This document shows, in pieces, positions 1-7,575 of a stretch of 64,000 bases of DNA (position 1 is the first letter of the stretch; each line of letters starts with the position of its first letter). Source of the stretch: Terriglobia bacterium. GTDB lineage: Bacteria; Acidobacteriota; Terriglobia; Bryobacterales; Bryobacteraceae. The notes beneath the pieces were generated by a model. That model was given only the letters and a program-made list of their open reading frames with translations, ran no database searches and was not told the DNA's origin. The DNA lies in contig RGPS01000002.1 of assembly GCA_010084195.1 (NCBI GenBank), positions 1 to 64,000 on the forward strand, written 5' to 3'. A program made the translations under genes and the position numbers.

Positions 1-1179
1 TCGTTCTCCGAACTGCCGGACGATATCTGCCTCAAGGTCCCGGTTGGGATTCACGAAGAAGACCTGATCTTTGAATATCTGAATACTCTGGTGATGCGAC
101 CGGATCTGACGCTGGCAATGGGAGCCAGGGCGAAAGCCTGGGTGGAGACAGAGTGCCGGTGGGATGTGGTGGCCGATAAGTACACCGACTTCCTGGAACA
201 GGTTGCGACGGGCCGGGTGGCTTCGTTTTCTCCGGTCGTGCCGGCGGTGGCGGAATCGGCTTTGCCGGAAGAATCTCCGGCGAAAGCAACAGAAGCGGAT
301 GAGGTGCCTCTGCTCGTTGTGGAGGAACCGCCATTCGAAGCAGAAGCGGACGCGGCAGAAGCCGCTCCCGGCGCAGGCGAACCGGAAATTGACCCCATTG
401 ACCCCGTGGTTTTCGAAACCTGGCTCAGCCCGGAAGGGAGAAGTTACGCGGCGCACCACAAATCGCGATTCATCCATACGCTCGAAATCACGCCCCCTGG
501 AGATGCTTCAAAGTCCATCCTGGAGATGGGGGCCTACATGCAAATCACGCCCGCCTTGCAGCACCAACTTGGTTATGGATACGTTCGTGGCTGCTACTAC
601 GGGCCGGAAGGCCGAATTGACCACAAGAGCCTGGTGGCAGAGACCGGCGAGACTTTCGAGTGCGATGTGGACCACTTCGATGCCGAGAAGCACGTCTATC
701 CCTATGGCGATGAGGCCTTCGATACGGTAATGTGCTGCGAACTGATTGAGCATCTTTTCGAGGACCCGATGTTCATGATGAGTGAAATTAACCGCATCCT
801 GAAACCGGGGGGCCACCTGGTGCTGACGACTCCGAACGCTGGCTCGCTGCGCGCGGTGTCCGCCATTTTGTTGGGATATCACCCGGCGTTTTTCCCTGCC
901 TACATTCGCCCCCGCAAGGACGGCGAGGAAGCGGAAGCGCGGCACAATCGCGAGTATGTACCGATGGAAGTTCAGCACCTGCTGACGGATTCCGGCTTTG
1001 ATCTGGTGCGACTGGAGACCGGTGAGTTTCTGGAAGAGCCCCATCCGGAACTGGGCTGGGTCACGCACATGCTGACGAGGTATAAGCTTTCGCACAACCT
1101 GCGCGGTGACGGGATCTACGCCGTAGGGCGCAAGGCCGGCCCCGTCCGGACGCGCTGGCCGGGCTGGCTCTATCAATGA
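1..1179 (+). CDS. Glycosyltransferase (GT4-type C-terminus) fused to SAM methyltransferase, 5' partial
   Basis: The reading frame is open from base 1, so the gene starts outside the window. The first ~60 visible residues resemble the last helix of GT4 glycosyltransferases (AMGARAKAWVE, then WDVVADKYTDFLEQV). A Pro/Glu/Ala-rich linker follows at about residues 75-135. A class I SAM-dependent methyltransferase domain then occupies roughly 140-330, with motif I in ILEMGAYMQ and a motif near DEAFDTVMCCELIEHL, then ILKPGGHLVLTTPN, typical of Methyltransf_11 proteins. The likely role is sugar transfer plus methylation during surface polysaccharide synthesis, which fits the export permease that overlaps its stop by 4 bases. 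Sugar and methyl acceptor cannot be read from sequence. An internal ATG at 91 would give only the methyltransferase part and would cut the GT helix. Confidence 0.8.
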   Translation, partial: SFSELPDDICLKVPVGIHEEDLIFEYLNTLVMRPDLTLAMGARAKAWVETECRWDVVADKYTDFLEQVATGRVASFSPVVPAVAESALPEESPAKATEADEVPLLVVEEPPFEAEADAAEAAPGAGEPEIDPIDPVVFETWLSPEGRSYAAHHKSRFIHTLEITPPGDASKSILEMGAYMQITPALQHQLGYGYVRGCYYGPEGRIDHKSLVAETGETFECDVDHFDAEKHVYPYGDEAFDTVMCCELIEHLFEDPMFMMSEINRILKPGGHLVLTTPNAGSLRAVSAILLGYHPAFFPAYIRPRKDGEEAEARHNREYVPMEVQHLLTDSGFDLVRLETGEFLEEPHPELGWVTHMLTRYKLSHNLRGDGIYAVGRKAGPVRTRWPGWLYQ

Positions 1180-2396
1180 GTGAGGTTTTTCTCAGGCCTA
1201 CAGTTGCTCTGCAGGAGCGAACGCTGACGGTTCGCCTGGATGTCCGGAACACCACGCGGTCTGCCTGGACGCAGGCCGAGGGCTGGGCGATTGGGTATCA
1301 CCTGTTCGATGACCCAACCAGCACGCTGGTAATTGATGGTGAACGGACGCCGGTTAGCCTGAAGCCCGGCGAAAACCTTCAAACAGAGCTGTCCATCATC
1401 ACCCCTCCGGAACCTGGCGAGTATTGCATCTACGTTTCTGTAATGCAGGAACATGTGGCCTGGTGGTACGAGCGGGGGTGGCCCTTTGTCCTGATCGATC
1501 TGGCAGTAGATGACGAGGGCACAGCAACCCTGGGGCGTTCACGGGTAGCTGACATGCGGACGGTTCGATTGCGTCGGGCCGGTCGGAGTTTAACGCGTGC
1601 GCTGACCCTGCCGTTTTCGGCTACATGGAATAACCGGAGCCTGATTCGAACTCTGGTGCGCCGCGATGTGATGAGCCGATATACCGGATCCTTCGGCGGG
1701 GCATTCTGGACGGTACTGAACCCGCTCCTGCTGATGTTGACGTACTTCTTCGTCTTCGGTGTGGTGATGAACACGAAGTTCGACAACGACCCCAGCCGGA
1801 CTGGTTTCGCCCTCTATTTTCTGGCAGGGATGCTACCCTGGCTGGCCTTCAGTGAAGCCATCGGGCGGGCGCCTTTCGTGCTGCTGGAAAACCGCAATTT
1901 TATTAAGAAGCTGGTATTCCCGGTGGAGACCCTGCCGATCAATCTGGTCGTGAGCGGGCTGGTAACGGAGTTTTTCGGGCTGATACTTTTTGTCCTGGCA
2001 CTCGGACTGCTTCGCGGGAGCGTTTCGGCAAGTGTGCTCTACCTGCCGCTGGTCTTGATTCCCCAGATTTTCCTGACGGCCGGTTTGGCGTGGTTTCTAT
2101 CAGCCCTCGCGGTGTTTCTGCGCGACCTCGGGCAGATCATCGGGTACCTGCTGACGGTGCTGATGTTCCTGACGCCCATCTTCTACCCGGAGTCGAAGGT
2201 GCCCTCGGTAGCGGCCAGCCTGCTGAAGTTTAATCCAATTTACGTTCTGGTGAGGGCTTATCGTGCGACACTGCTGGAAGGCCGGGCACCGGATTTTAGC
2301 TCTTTGGCAGTGTTGACACTCATCTCAATACTGGTTTTGATCGGAGGCCATGCCTGGTTTTATAAGCTAAGGAAGTCCTTCCCCGATCTGATATGA
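1176..2396 (+). CDS. ABC-2 type polysaccharide export permease with N-terminal beta-sandwich-like domain
   Basis: The protein has 406 residues. From about residue 150 on it is a Wzm/TagG-type ABC-2 permease: a cytosolic lead helix (LIRTLVRRDVMSRYTGS), six hydrophobic segments, and the family motifs GAFWTVLNPLLLML and FNPIYVLVRAYR. Usual members of this family are ~260-290 residues and lack the first ~120 residues seen here. That N-terminal part has no membrane segment and reads like an Ig-like beta domain (alternating hydrophobics, PPEPGEYCIYVSV, HVAWWYERG). It should export lipid-linked glycan with a separate ATPase, which is not in the window and may lie upstream. Start ATG overlaps the previous stop (ATGA), and the stop overlaps the next start. 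The domain fusion is unusual. Confidence 0.85.
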   Translation: MSEVFLRPTVALQERTLTVRLDVRNTTRSAWTQAEGWAIGYHLFDDPTSTLVIDGERTPVSLKPGENLQTELSIITPPEPGEYCIYVSVMQEHVAWWYERGWPFVLIDLAVDDEGTATLGRSRVADMRTVRLRRAGRSLTRALTLPFSATWNNRSLIRTLVRRDVMSRYTGSFGGAFWTVLNPLLLMLTYFFVFGVVMNTKFDNDPSRTGFALYFLAGMLPWLAFSEAIGRAPFVLLENRNFIKKLVFPVETLPINLVVSGLVTEFFGLILFVLALGLLRGSVSASVLYLPLVLIPQIFLTAGLAWFLSALAVFLRDLGQIIGYLLTVLMFLTPIFYPESKVPSVAASLLKFNPIYVLVRAYRATLLEGRAPDFSSLAVLTLISILVLIGGHAWFYKLRKSFPDLI

Positions 2397-4816
2397 GCCC
2401 CGACGCCCCCGTAACCTCTCCCACCACCCCAGACCGCGCCCCTGCGCACTTTTACCTCCTGCTCCTTTTGTTCGCTCTCAGCGGCTGCGCGGCCCTGATT
2501 TACGAGGTGGTTTGGTACCAGTCTCTGCAACTGGCAATTGGCTCAACCTCAGTCTCCATGGGCGTTCTCCTCGCGACCTATATGGGCGGACTCTGCATCG
2601 GGAGCCTGTGGTTCCCCCGGCAGAAGTGGAATCACCATCCCCTCAAGGTGTACGCCGGCCTCGAAGCAGGCATTGGAGTATTCGCACTTCTGGTGCAGGT
2701 CCTGTTGCCCTATCTCAGTTCGGTCTACATGACGGGGGCCGAGCACGGTCTGGAGAGCATGCTGCTGCGCGGACTGCTGGCAGGCCTGGTGATGCTGGTT
2801 CCCACCATTCTGATGGGCGCGTCACTGCCCGCGATTGTGAAATGGATCAAAGGGACACCCTCCGGCGTATCTTGGTGGGGTTATCTGTACGGCGGCAATA
2901 CCGCCGGGGCCGTGATCGGGTGTCTGTTCGCCGGTTTCTACCTTTTGCGCGTCTTCAACATGGCTACCGCCACCTATGTGGCCGTGGGTATCAATCTTCT
3001 GGTGGCTGCAGCGAGCTTCATGCTGGCGGGTACGGTGAAGGCTCCTGAAGATCTCGATACCGAGGCCGAAGCGGCAGCCTCAGCGGCCAGCGCGACGAAC
3101 TGGCCCGTCTACCTGACGATCGGGCTTTCCGGCGCAACGGCGCTGGGTGCGGAGATCGTGTGGACGAGACTGCTTGGCTACCTGCTGCTGGGCACGGTTT
3201 ATGTCTTCGCCATCATCCTTGCGGTCTTCCTGTTCGGGCTGGCAATTGGCAGCGCTGCCGGGTCAGCCCTGGTAAAGCGGGTGAAAGCCCAGAATGCGCT
3301 GGGTTGGTCGCAGATCTTCCTCGCGTTCGGGATGGCGTGGACGGCCTGGGTGATCGTCAATTCCCTGCCCTACTGGCAGGATGATGTGCTCACGACCGGC
3401 GACCCCTGGCACATGTACTACCTGGACATAAAGCGTGTGGTGTACGCCCTGTTGCCCGCGACGCTGTTCTGGGGGGCAAGTTTCCCGCTGGCCTGCGCGG
3501 CTGTGGCGAAACCAGGTGAGGACTCCGGGCGCGCCGCAGGTGGCGTTTATGCAGCCAATACGCTCGGGGGCATCATCGGTGCTCTGGTTGTCAGCTTGTG
3601 GATGATTCCGGCGATTGGTTCGTATGCGACGGAACAAACGATGCTGGTAATTGCCGCCTTGAGTGGTCTGGTGGCCATTGTGCCGGTCATGAAGAAGTCT
3701 TTCTTCCCGATCGCAGGCGTAGCCGCCGCCACCGTCGTTGCCTTGCTTTGCGCCTGGACGATGGACCCGGTTCCGGGTGAGTTGATCGCCTATGGCCGAC
3801 GTATGGCGGCAAACCAGGGCTTTTCAAAGATTCTCTACACCAAAGAAGGCCGAAACTCTTCGGTAGCGATCTCGCGGTGGAATAACGGTACGGTCTACGT
3901 GAACGTGAACGGCCACGTGGAGGCCACCACTGAAATCTTCGACATGAAACTGCAGAGGATGGTGGGCCACCTCCCCGCCCTGCTGCACCCGAATCCAAAG
4001 TCTGTGCTGGGCATTGGCTTTGGCGCAGGCGTCTCCGCCGGCACATTTACCAGGTATCCCGGAATTGAACACATAACGGTTTGTGAGATTGAACCGGTGA
4101 TTCCGCCCGCTTCGACGAAGTACTTTGGGGACCAGGATTACCGGGTGGCCCTGAATCCGAAGACGCGGATCGTGTTCGATGACGCCCGCCACTACCTGAT
4201 GACCACCACCGATAAATACGACATCATTGCGTCGGACCCTCTGGATGTCTTCATTAAGGGCACGGCGGCTCTGTATTCGAAGGAGTATTTCGAGTCAGTG
4301 AAGCGCCATCTGAATCCCGGTGGGATGTTCAGCCTTTATGTGCCGCTGTATGAGACGGACGAGGCGACGTTCCAGAGTGAGCTGAAGACCTTCTTCGACG
4401 CGTTCCCGGAAGGCTCTGTGTGGGCGAATCTTCGCGATGGCCTCGGCTACGACATGGTTTTCTTTGCCCAGATGGGGCCGCTGCGGATCAATCTGGATAC
4501 GGTAGAAGCCCGCTACTCCCTGCCGGAGCATGAGCCCGTACGCGAGTCTCTGCGGGACATCGGCATAAATAATCTGTTCGATCTCTTTTCCACGTACACA
4601 GGCAACGCGCGGGACATGTACCCGTGGGTGAAAGATGCCGTGCCCAATACGGATGGCGATCTGAAACTGAGCTACCTGGCTGGATGGGGCATCAACGCAA
4701 CTCTGGATGACTACTTGTACCGCCAGATGCTGAAGTACCGTAAAAGGCCGACGGAAGTCTTCAGTGGCGACCCGGAGAAAGTTCGCATCCTGCTGGATGC
4801 CGTGACGAACCGATAG
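2393..4816 (+). CDS. Membrane-fused spermidine-synthase-like protein
   Basis: The 807-residue protein starts with about 12-14 hydrophobic segments (residues ~20-460) resembling the membrane half of fused MFS/spermidine synthase proteins, e.g. ALSGCAALIYEVVW and a second copy-like GLSGATALGAEIVWTRLLG. A Rossmann methyltransferase-like domain related to polyamine aminopropyltransferases follows at about 500-720 (SVLGIGFGAGVSAG, CEIEPV, DDARHYLMTT, DIIASDPLD). The aminopropyl-transfer aspartate of true SpeE may be present in ASDP, but substrate use is unproven for these fused proteins. It overlaps the permease gene by 4 bases, so it belongs to the polysaccharide operon. A role in modifying or exporting an envelope component is inference. 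Confidence 0.8.
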   Translation: MSPDAPVTSPTTPDRAPAHFYLLLLLFALSGCAALIYEVVWYQSLQLAIGSTSVSMGVLLATYMGGLCIGSLWFPRQKWNHHPLKVYAGLEAGIGVFALLVQVLLPYLSSVYMTGAEHGLESMLLRGLLAGLVMLVPTILMGASLPAIVKWIKGTPSGVSWWGYLYGGNTAGAVIGCLFAGFYLLRVFNMATATYVAVGINLLVAAASFMLAGTVKAPEDLDTEAEAAASAASATNWPVYLTIGLSGATALGAEIVWTRLLGYLLLGTVYVFAIILAVFLFGLAIGSAAGSALVKRVKAQNALGWSQIFLAFGMAWTAWVIVNSLPYWQDDVLTTGDPWHMYYLDIKRVVYALLPATLFWGASFPLACAAVAKPGEDSGRAAGGVYAANTLGGIIGALVVSLWMIPAIGSYATEQTMLVIAALSGLVAIVPVMKKSFFPIAGVAAATVVALLCAWTMDPVPGELIAYGRRMAANQGFSKILYTKEGRNSSVAISRWNNGTVYVNVNGHVEATTEIFDMKLQRMVGHLPALLHPNPKSVLGIGFGAGVSAGTFTRYPGIEHITVCEIEPVIPPASTKYFGDQDYRVALNPKTRIVFDDARHYLMTTTDKYDIIASDPLDVFIKGTAALYSKEYFESVKRHLNPGGMFSLYVPLYETDEATFQSELKTFFDAFPEGSVWANLRDGLGYDMVFFAQMGPLRINLDTVEARYSLPEHEPVRESLRDIGINNLFDLFSTYTGNARDMYPWVKDAVPNTDGDLKLSYLAGWGINATLDDYLYRQMLKYRKRPTEVFSGDPEKVRILLDAVTNR

Positions 4817-4918
4817 CAGACGGGCGGCGAGCTACGCCGACCGTTCCGCCAGCATTCGCTCCCGCCAGACTCTGTCAGCAGGTACGCATGTCAGTCAGAT
4901 TTTGGAGGTATTCTGAAC

Positions 4919-5194
4919 ATGGGGGCTATGATGGCGGCAACTGAAAAGATCGATTGGTCCGAATGTGCTCTGGTTGAAGTTGTAACAGGCAAAGTTAGTG
5001 GTGTCCCACTGCTTCGAAATACCCGTTTGCCCGTTGAGGCGATCACCGGCAATTATGATGCTTTTCTGGATGATGGCTTGTCGCCGCATTTGGCCGTCGC
5101 AGAGACTCTGGAATGTTACCCACAGGCAGGAATGAATGCCATTCTGGAAATCCTGCGCTACCGCGAAACTCATCACCTACAGGCGCAGCATTGA
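4919..5194 (+). CDS. DUF433 family antitoxin-like protein
   Basis: This 91-residue protein has the DUF433 (PF04255) pattern: a short strand, VSGVPLLRNTRLPVEAI, an acidic loop (DDGLSPHLAVAETLECYP) and a final helix beginning MNAILEILRY. DUF433 proteins are small helix-turn-helix-like proteins usually encoded just upstream of a PIN-like DUF5615 protein. The next gene is exactly that, overlapping by 4 bases (TTGA). A good ribosome binding site (GGAGG, 4904-4908) lies 10 bases before ATG 4919. ATG 4928 and 4931 are alternative starts. The antitoxin role is inferred from pairing and family. The gene is intact. Confidence 0.85.
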   Translation: MGAMMAATEKIDWSECALVEVVTGKVSGVPLLRNTRLPVEAITGNYDAFLDDGLSPHLAVAETLECYPQAGMNAILEILRYRETHHLQAQH

Positions 5195-5532
5195 AGATTT
5201 TGTTCGACGAGGATGTGCCCTGGAAGCTTTTCCGCTGGTTTCCCCACCACGACGTTCAGAGCGTCGTCGGACGGGAATGGGGTGGCGTCAAGAATGGAGC
5301 ACTGTTACAACTCATCGAGCAGGAAGGCTTCGATGTTTTTCTGACCGGCGACAAAAACATGTCGGATCAGCAAAGATTGTCAGGTCGGCCATTCGCTGTA
5401 CTGGTTCTCTCTGCAATCAATTGGCCGGTGATCCGTCCCCATGTGAGCAAGAGAGTGGCGGCTATTGAGAGCTCCGGACCGGGCACAGTTACCGTAGTTG
5501 AGTGCGGCGAGTTCCAAAAGCGTCGGAGATGA
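5191..5532 (+). CDS. DUF5615 PIN-like toxin candidate
   Basis: The 113-residue protein begins KILFDEDVP, continues with a conserved GREWGGVKNGALLQL segment and has FDVFLTGDKNM, the hallmarks of DUF5615, a minimal PIN/Mut7-C-like fold expected to act as an RNase toxin. The acidic residues in DED, the GW(G)G-NG segment and TGDKN are the likely active-site region. I chose TTG 5191 because it lies exactly at the DUF433 stop (TTGA overlap) and gives the canonical family N-terminus. Reading further upstream in this frame only re-reads DUF433. The stop overlaps the ATG of the rimI remnant by 4 bases. No frame damage is visible. Confidence 0.82.
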   Translation: MKILFDEDVPWKLFRWFPHHDVQSVVGREWGGVKNGALLQLIEQEGFDVFLTGDKNMSDQQRLSGRPFAVLVLSAINWPVIRPHVSKRVAAIESSGPGTVTVVECGEFQKRRR

Positions 5533-5765
5533 TCGTGGAGATTCGGGTGGCCCGAGTTGCCGATTATCCGGCCATCAGCCGAATCCAGGAAGCCTCACCT
5601 GAGGCTGCACAGTGGCCTGTAGGCGACTACTCGAACTATGAGGAGCCCAATACCCCTGCAATTTTGCTCTACCGCAAGCTCGGGTGGCAGGGTCTTGGCG
5701 TCCGTCCGGGCTATTACGGACAGGGTCAGATTGACGCGGTTGTCATGAAAAGAAGTTCATGCTAG
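5529..5765 (+). pseudogene. rimI-like GNAT acetyltransferase with internal deletion
   Basis: The 78-residue product joins two ends of a RimI-type N-acetyltransferase. The N-terminus has IRVARVADYPAISRIQEASP, as in RimI proteins, and the C-terminus has NTPAILLYRKLGW followed by RPGYYGQGQIDAVVM, the last strand-helix of the same family. Intact relatives are ~145-160 residues. The missing ~65-75 residues include the acetyl-CoA-binding Q/RxxGxG/A loop, so the product cannot be an active acetyltransferase. The deletion kept the frame, around residue 35 (near base 5635). ATG 5529 overlaps the toxin stop (ATGA). GTG 5502 is an alternative start inside the toxin gene. Confidence 0.75.
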
Positions 5766-5910
5766 AGTTCTGGATGTCAGGCCGGAGCAGCATTTTTAAG
5801 ATGGGCCTGATCGCAATCGACAAATGACGATGTGAAGCTACCCACCCAAACGCTGACGGTTCCGAAAAGCGGGCGGGCGTGGCGACTCCACTGAAGGAGA
5901 GATGCCCAGC

Positions 5911-6150
5911 ATGGAACGGAACGAACAGGAAGAAATCAAAGCATATCTGATACAGACGGATGAGAAATTCCGCGCGATGGTTGACCAGCACCACCAATAC
6001 GATGTCCTGGTGGCAGAACTGGAAGCCAAGCACGCCCTCTCGCCAGCCGAAGAGGTGGAGGAACACCGTCTGAAAAAACTCAAACTGCAACTGAAAGACC
6101 AGATTGAACAGACCGTCAGTGAGCACAAGCTCCAACCTGCGGCGGGCTGA
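5911..6150 (+). CDS. DUF465 (YdcH-like) small coiled-coil protein
   Basis: This small charged protein (79 residues from ATG 5911) has the DUF465 pattern: an N-terminal helix EIKAYLIQTDEKFR, a central HHQYDVLVAELEAK and the C-terminal HRLKKLKLQLKDQIE signature. Family members form short antiparallel helical hairpins in the cytoplasm, and their function is not established. AAGGAG at 5894-5899 lies 11 bases before ATG 5911 but only 2 bases before ATG 5902, so 5911 is preferred. 5902 would add MPS. A rho-independent terminator follows at 6179, so the gene is probably a single transcription unit. Confidence 0.82.
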   Translation: MERNEQEEIKAYLIQTDEKFRAMVDQHHQYDVLVAELEAKHALSPAEEVEEHRLKKLKLQLKDQIEQTVSEHKLQPAAG

Positions 6151-6178
6151 AGCCCCACCCGTTGAAATCAAAACCAGA

Positions 6179-6209
6179 CCCGGCTGTCGCCAAGGCAGCC
6201 GGGTTTTTT
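6179..6209 (+). terminator. Rho-independent terminator after the DUF465 gene
   Basis: An 8-bp perfect GC-rich stem (CCCGGCTG at 6179-6186, CAGCCGGG at 6196-6203) encloses a 9-base loop and is followed by six T residues (6204-6209). It lies 28 bases after the DUF465 stop. It also argues against starting the next gene at TTG 6162, because the coding region would then run through the hairpin. Confidence 0.85.
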
Positions 6210-6227
6210 CATGCAGCAAACGAATGT

Positions 6228-6509
6228 ATGCCAGACGACGAACCAATCCGCATTGAAGTGACGGACGTGCTGGACCTGCACAGCGTCCCTCCCCGGGATG
6301 TGGTGCCGGTGGTGGAAGCGTATCTGGAAGAGGCATGGCTTCTCGGGTTTCCGGCGGTTCGCATTATTCATGGCAAGGGGATCGGCGTTCAGCGGGAAGC
6401 GGTTCGGAAAGTTTTGGAGAGAAGCAGTTGCGTAGAGAAGTTCAGCAATGCACCGGCGGAAGCCGGGGGATGGGGTGCCACTCTGGTGGATCTGATCATT
6501 CGCCGTTAG
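6228..6509 (+). CDS. Smr-domain protein
   Basis: The 93-residue protein is a stand-alone Smr domain: DLHSVPPRDV (the DLH motif), then RIIHGKGIGVQREAV (usual form HGKGTG), then GGWGATLVDL near the C-terminus (usual form GGxGxTxV). Smr domains bind or nick nucleic acids; in MutS2 and in ribosome-rescue SmrB-type proteins they act as endonucleases. The domain is complete. ATG 6228 is chosen because it starts just before the domain and after the terminator. TTG 6162 is in frame but would add 22 residues encoded by the terminator hairpin. The Shine-Dalgarno sequence is weak. Confidence 0.82.
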   Translation: MPDDEPIRIEVTDVLDLHSVPPRDVVPVVEAYLEEAWLLGFPAVRIIHGKGIGVQREAVRKVLERSSCVEKFSNAPAEAGGWGATLVDLIIRR

Positions 6510-6598
6510 TCACTCGCCGGTAAAAGATGGTTGTTGGCCGATTTTGTGGTGACCCGGGGGCCTTCCCCGCCTTAACATCGCATTGAGGGCAAACGCAC

Positions 6599-6790
6599 TT
6601 GAGAGCATATTACCCAGGCATGTTGATGATTCCGCTGCTGCTGGCGCTGATGTTCACGGTTTCGATAATGAGTGGATGGGGGCTCCTGCCGCAATGGCGG
6701 GTCTGGAGCTACTGGCCGGTGACGCTGATTGCAACCGGCCTCGAAGAGGTCTACCTGTGGACCAAAAACACACGGACGAGGGGGGCGTAA
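6599..6790 (+). CDS. Small two-helix membrane protein, LiaI/LiaF-TM-like
   Basis: This 63-residue protein has two hydrophobic segments (GMLMIPLLLALMFTVSIM and YWPVTLIATGLEEVYLW) resembling the repeated two-helix unit of the LiaF transmembrane region found in the next protein. GAGGG at 6585-6589 sits 9 bases before TTG 6599 and supports that start. ATG 6620 is an alternative. Its stop codon shares one base with the start of the LiaF-like gene (TAATG), so the two are translationally coupled. It is probably an inner-membrane partner of that protein in envelope-stress sensing (inference). Confidence 0.65.
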   Translation: MRAYYPGMLMIPLLLALMFTVSIMSGWGLLPQWRVWSYWPVTLIATGLEEVYLWTKNTRTRGA

Positions 6791-7566
6791 TGGGCGAGAA
6801 GAGACAACGAGTCGAATTTGACATGAAGTTCGGCGAAGGTCCGATTAAGCCGGGGATGATTTTCGGGCTGCTTCTGGTAATTGCCGGAACCCTGATGTTC
6901 GTGGACAACCTGGATATCTTCCCGTTCCACGCCGCCAAAATGTTCTGGCCGGTGGCGCTGATTACATTCGGCCTTATGTCTGCGGTGAGGGCGCGCAGTC
7001 TGGCGGTGCAGGTATGGGGCGGGGCGGCGATCCTTGGGGGCATTTTGCTGATGCTCCGTGAGCTGGATATCCTGCACATTCGGGGCAACATTCTCTGGCC
7101 TCTGGCGCTCATTGCCTGCGGGATTGTGATGTTGGTCCATCGTCTGCAATGGAAGTTCCTCGATACCTTCACGTTCGGCAGAGGAAGTGTCGGGAGTTCC
7201 AGTGACTCGCACAGTACGAACCACAGTCTACAGGAATTCGCACTGTTCGGCGGTGTGAAGCGACGGGTTGAGTCGCCTTCGTTTGAAGGAGGGGAACTCA
7301 CCGCAATTTTCGGAGGGATTGAGATCGATCTGAGGCGTGCGGAGATCTCGAACGAAGTCCGCCGAATCACGTTGGAAACAAATGCTGCCTTTGCCGGAAT
7401 TGAGGTACGGGTGCCGGAGCACTGGAGGGTCTCGATCCAGGGAAGTGCGGTGTTTGGGCAGTTCGAAGACAAGACGATTCCGCCCAGGCCGGAACCTGGC
7501 GTTATCGCGCCGGTCCTGGTCATCCGGGGAGGCGTGGCGTTTGGTGCAGTGGTGCTGTTGAACTAG
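6790..7566 (+). CDS. LiaF-like membrane protein
   Basis: The 258-residue protein has an N-terminal block of four hydrophobic segments arranged as two repeats (PGMIFGLLLVIAGTLMF and FWPVALITFGLM, then AAILGGILLML and LWPLALIACGIVML). A soluble beta-helix-like C-terminal domain follows (SLQEFALFGGVKRRVESP, GGELTAIFGGIEIDLRRAEI), as in LiaF/YvqF-type proteins. In Firmicutes LiaF restrains a sensor kinase of the cell-envelope stress response. Here a LytS-type kinase and LytTR regulator follow directly, 9 bases downstream, making a sensor-kinase-regulator operon. ATG 6790 is favoured because it begins a normal LiaF N-terminus. Confidence 0.8.
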   Translation: MGEKRQRVEFDMKFGEGPIKPGMIFGLLLVIAGTLMFVDNLDIFPFHAAKMFWPVALITFGLMSAVRARSLAVQVWGGAAILGGILLMLRELDILHIRGNILWPLALIACGIVMLVHRLQWKFLDTFTFGRGSVGSSSDSHSTNHSLQEFALFGGVKRRVESPSFEGGELTAIFGGIEIDLRRAEISNEVRRITLETNAAFAGIEVRVPEHWRVSIQGSAVFGQFEDKTIPPRPEPGVIAPVLVIRGGVAFGAVVLLN

Positions 7567-7575
7567 CACGACAAA

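Noticed and set aside
5766..5910. Possible riboswitch or structured leader before the DUF465 gene
   Set aside because: I could not match it to any riboswitch consensus and found no strong stem; it looks like ordinary intergenic sequence.
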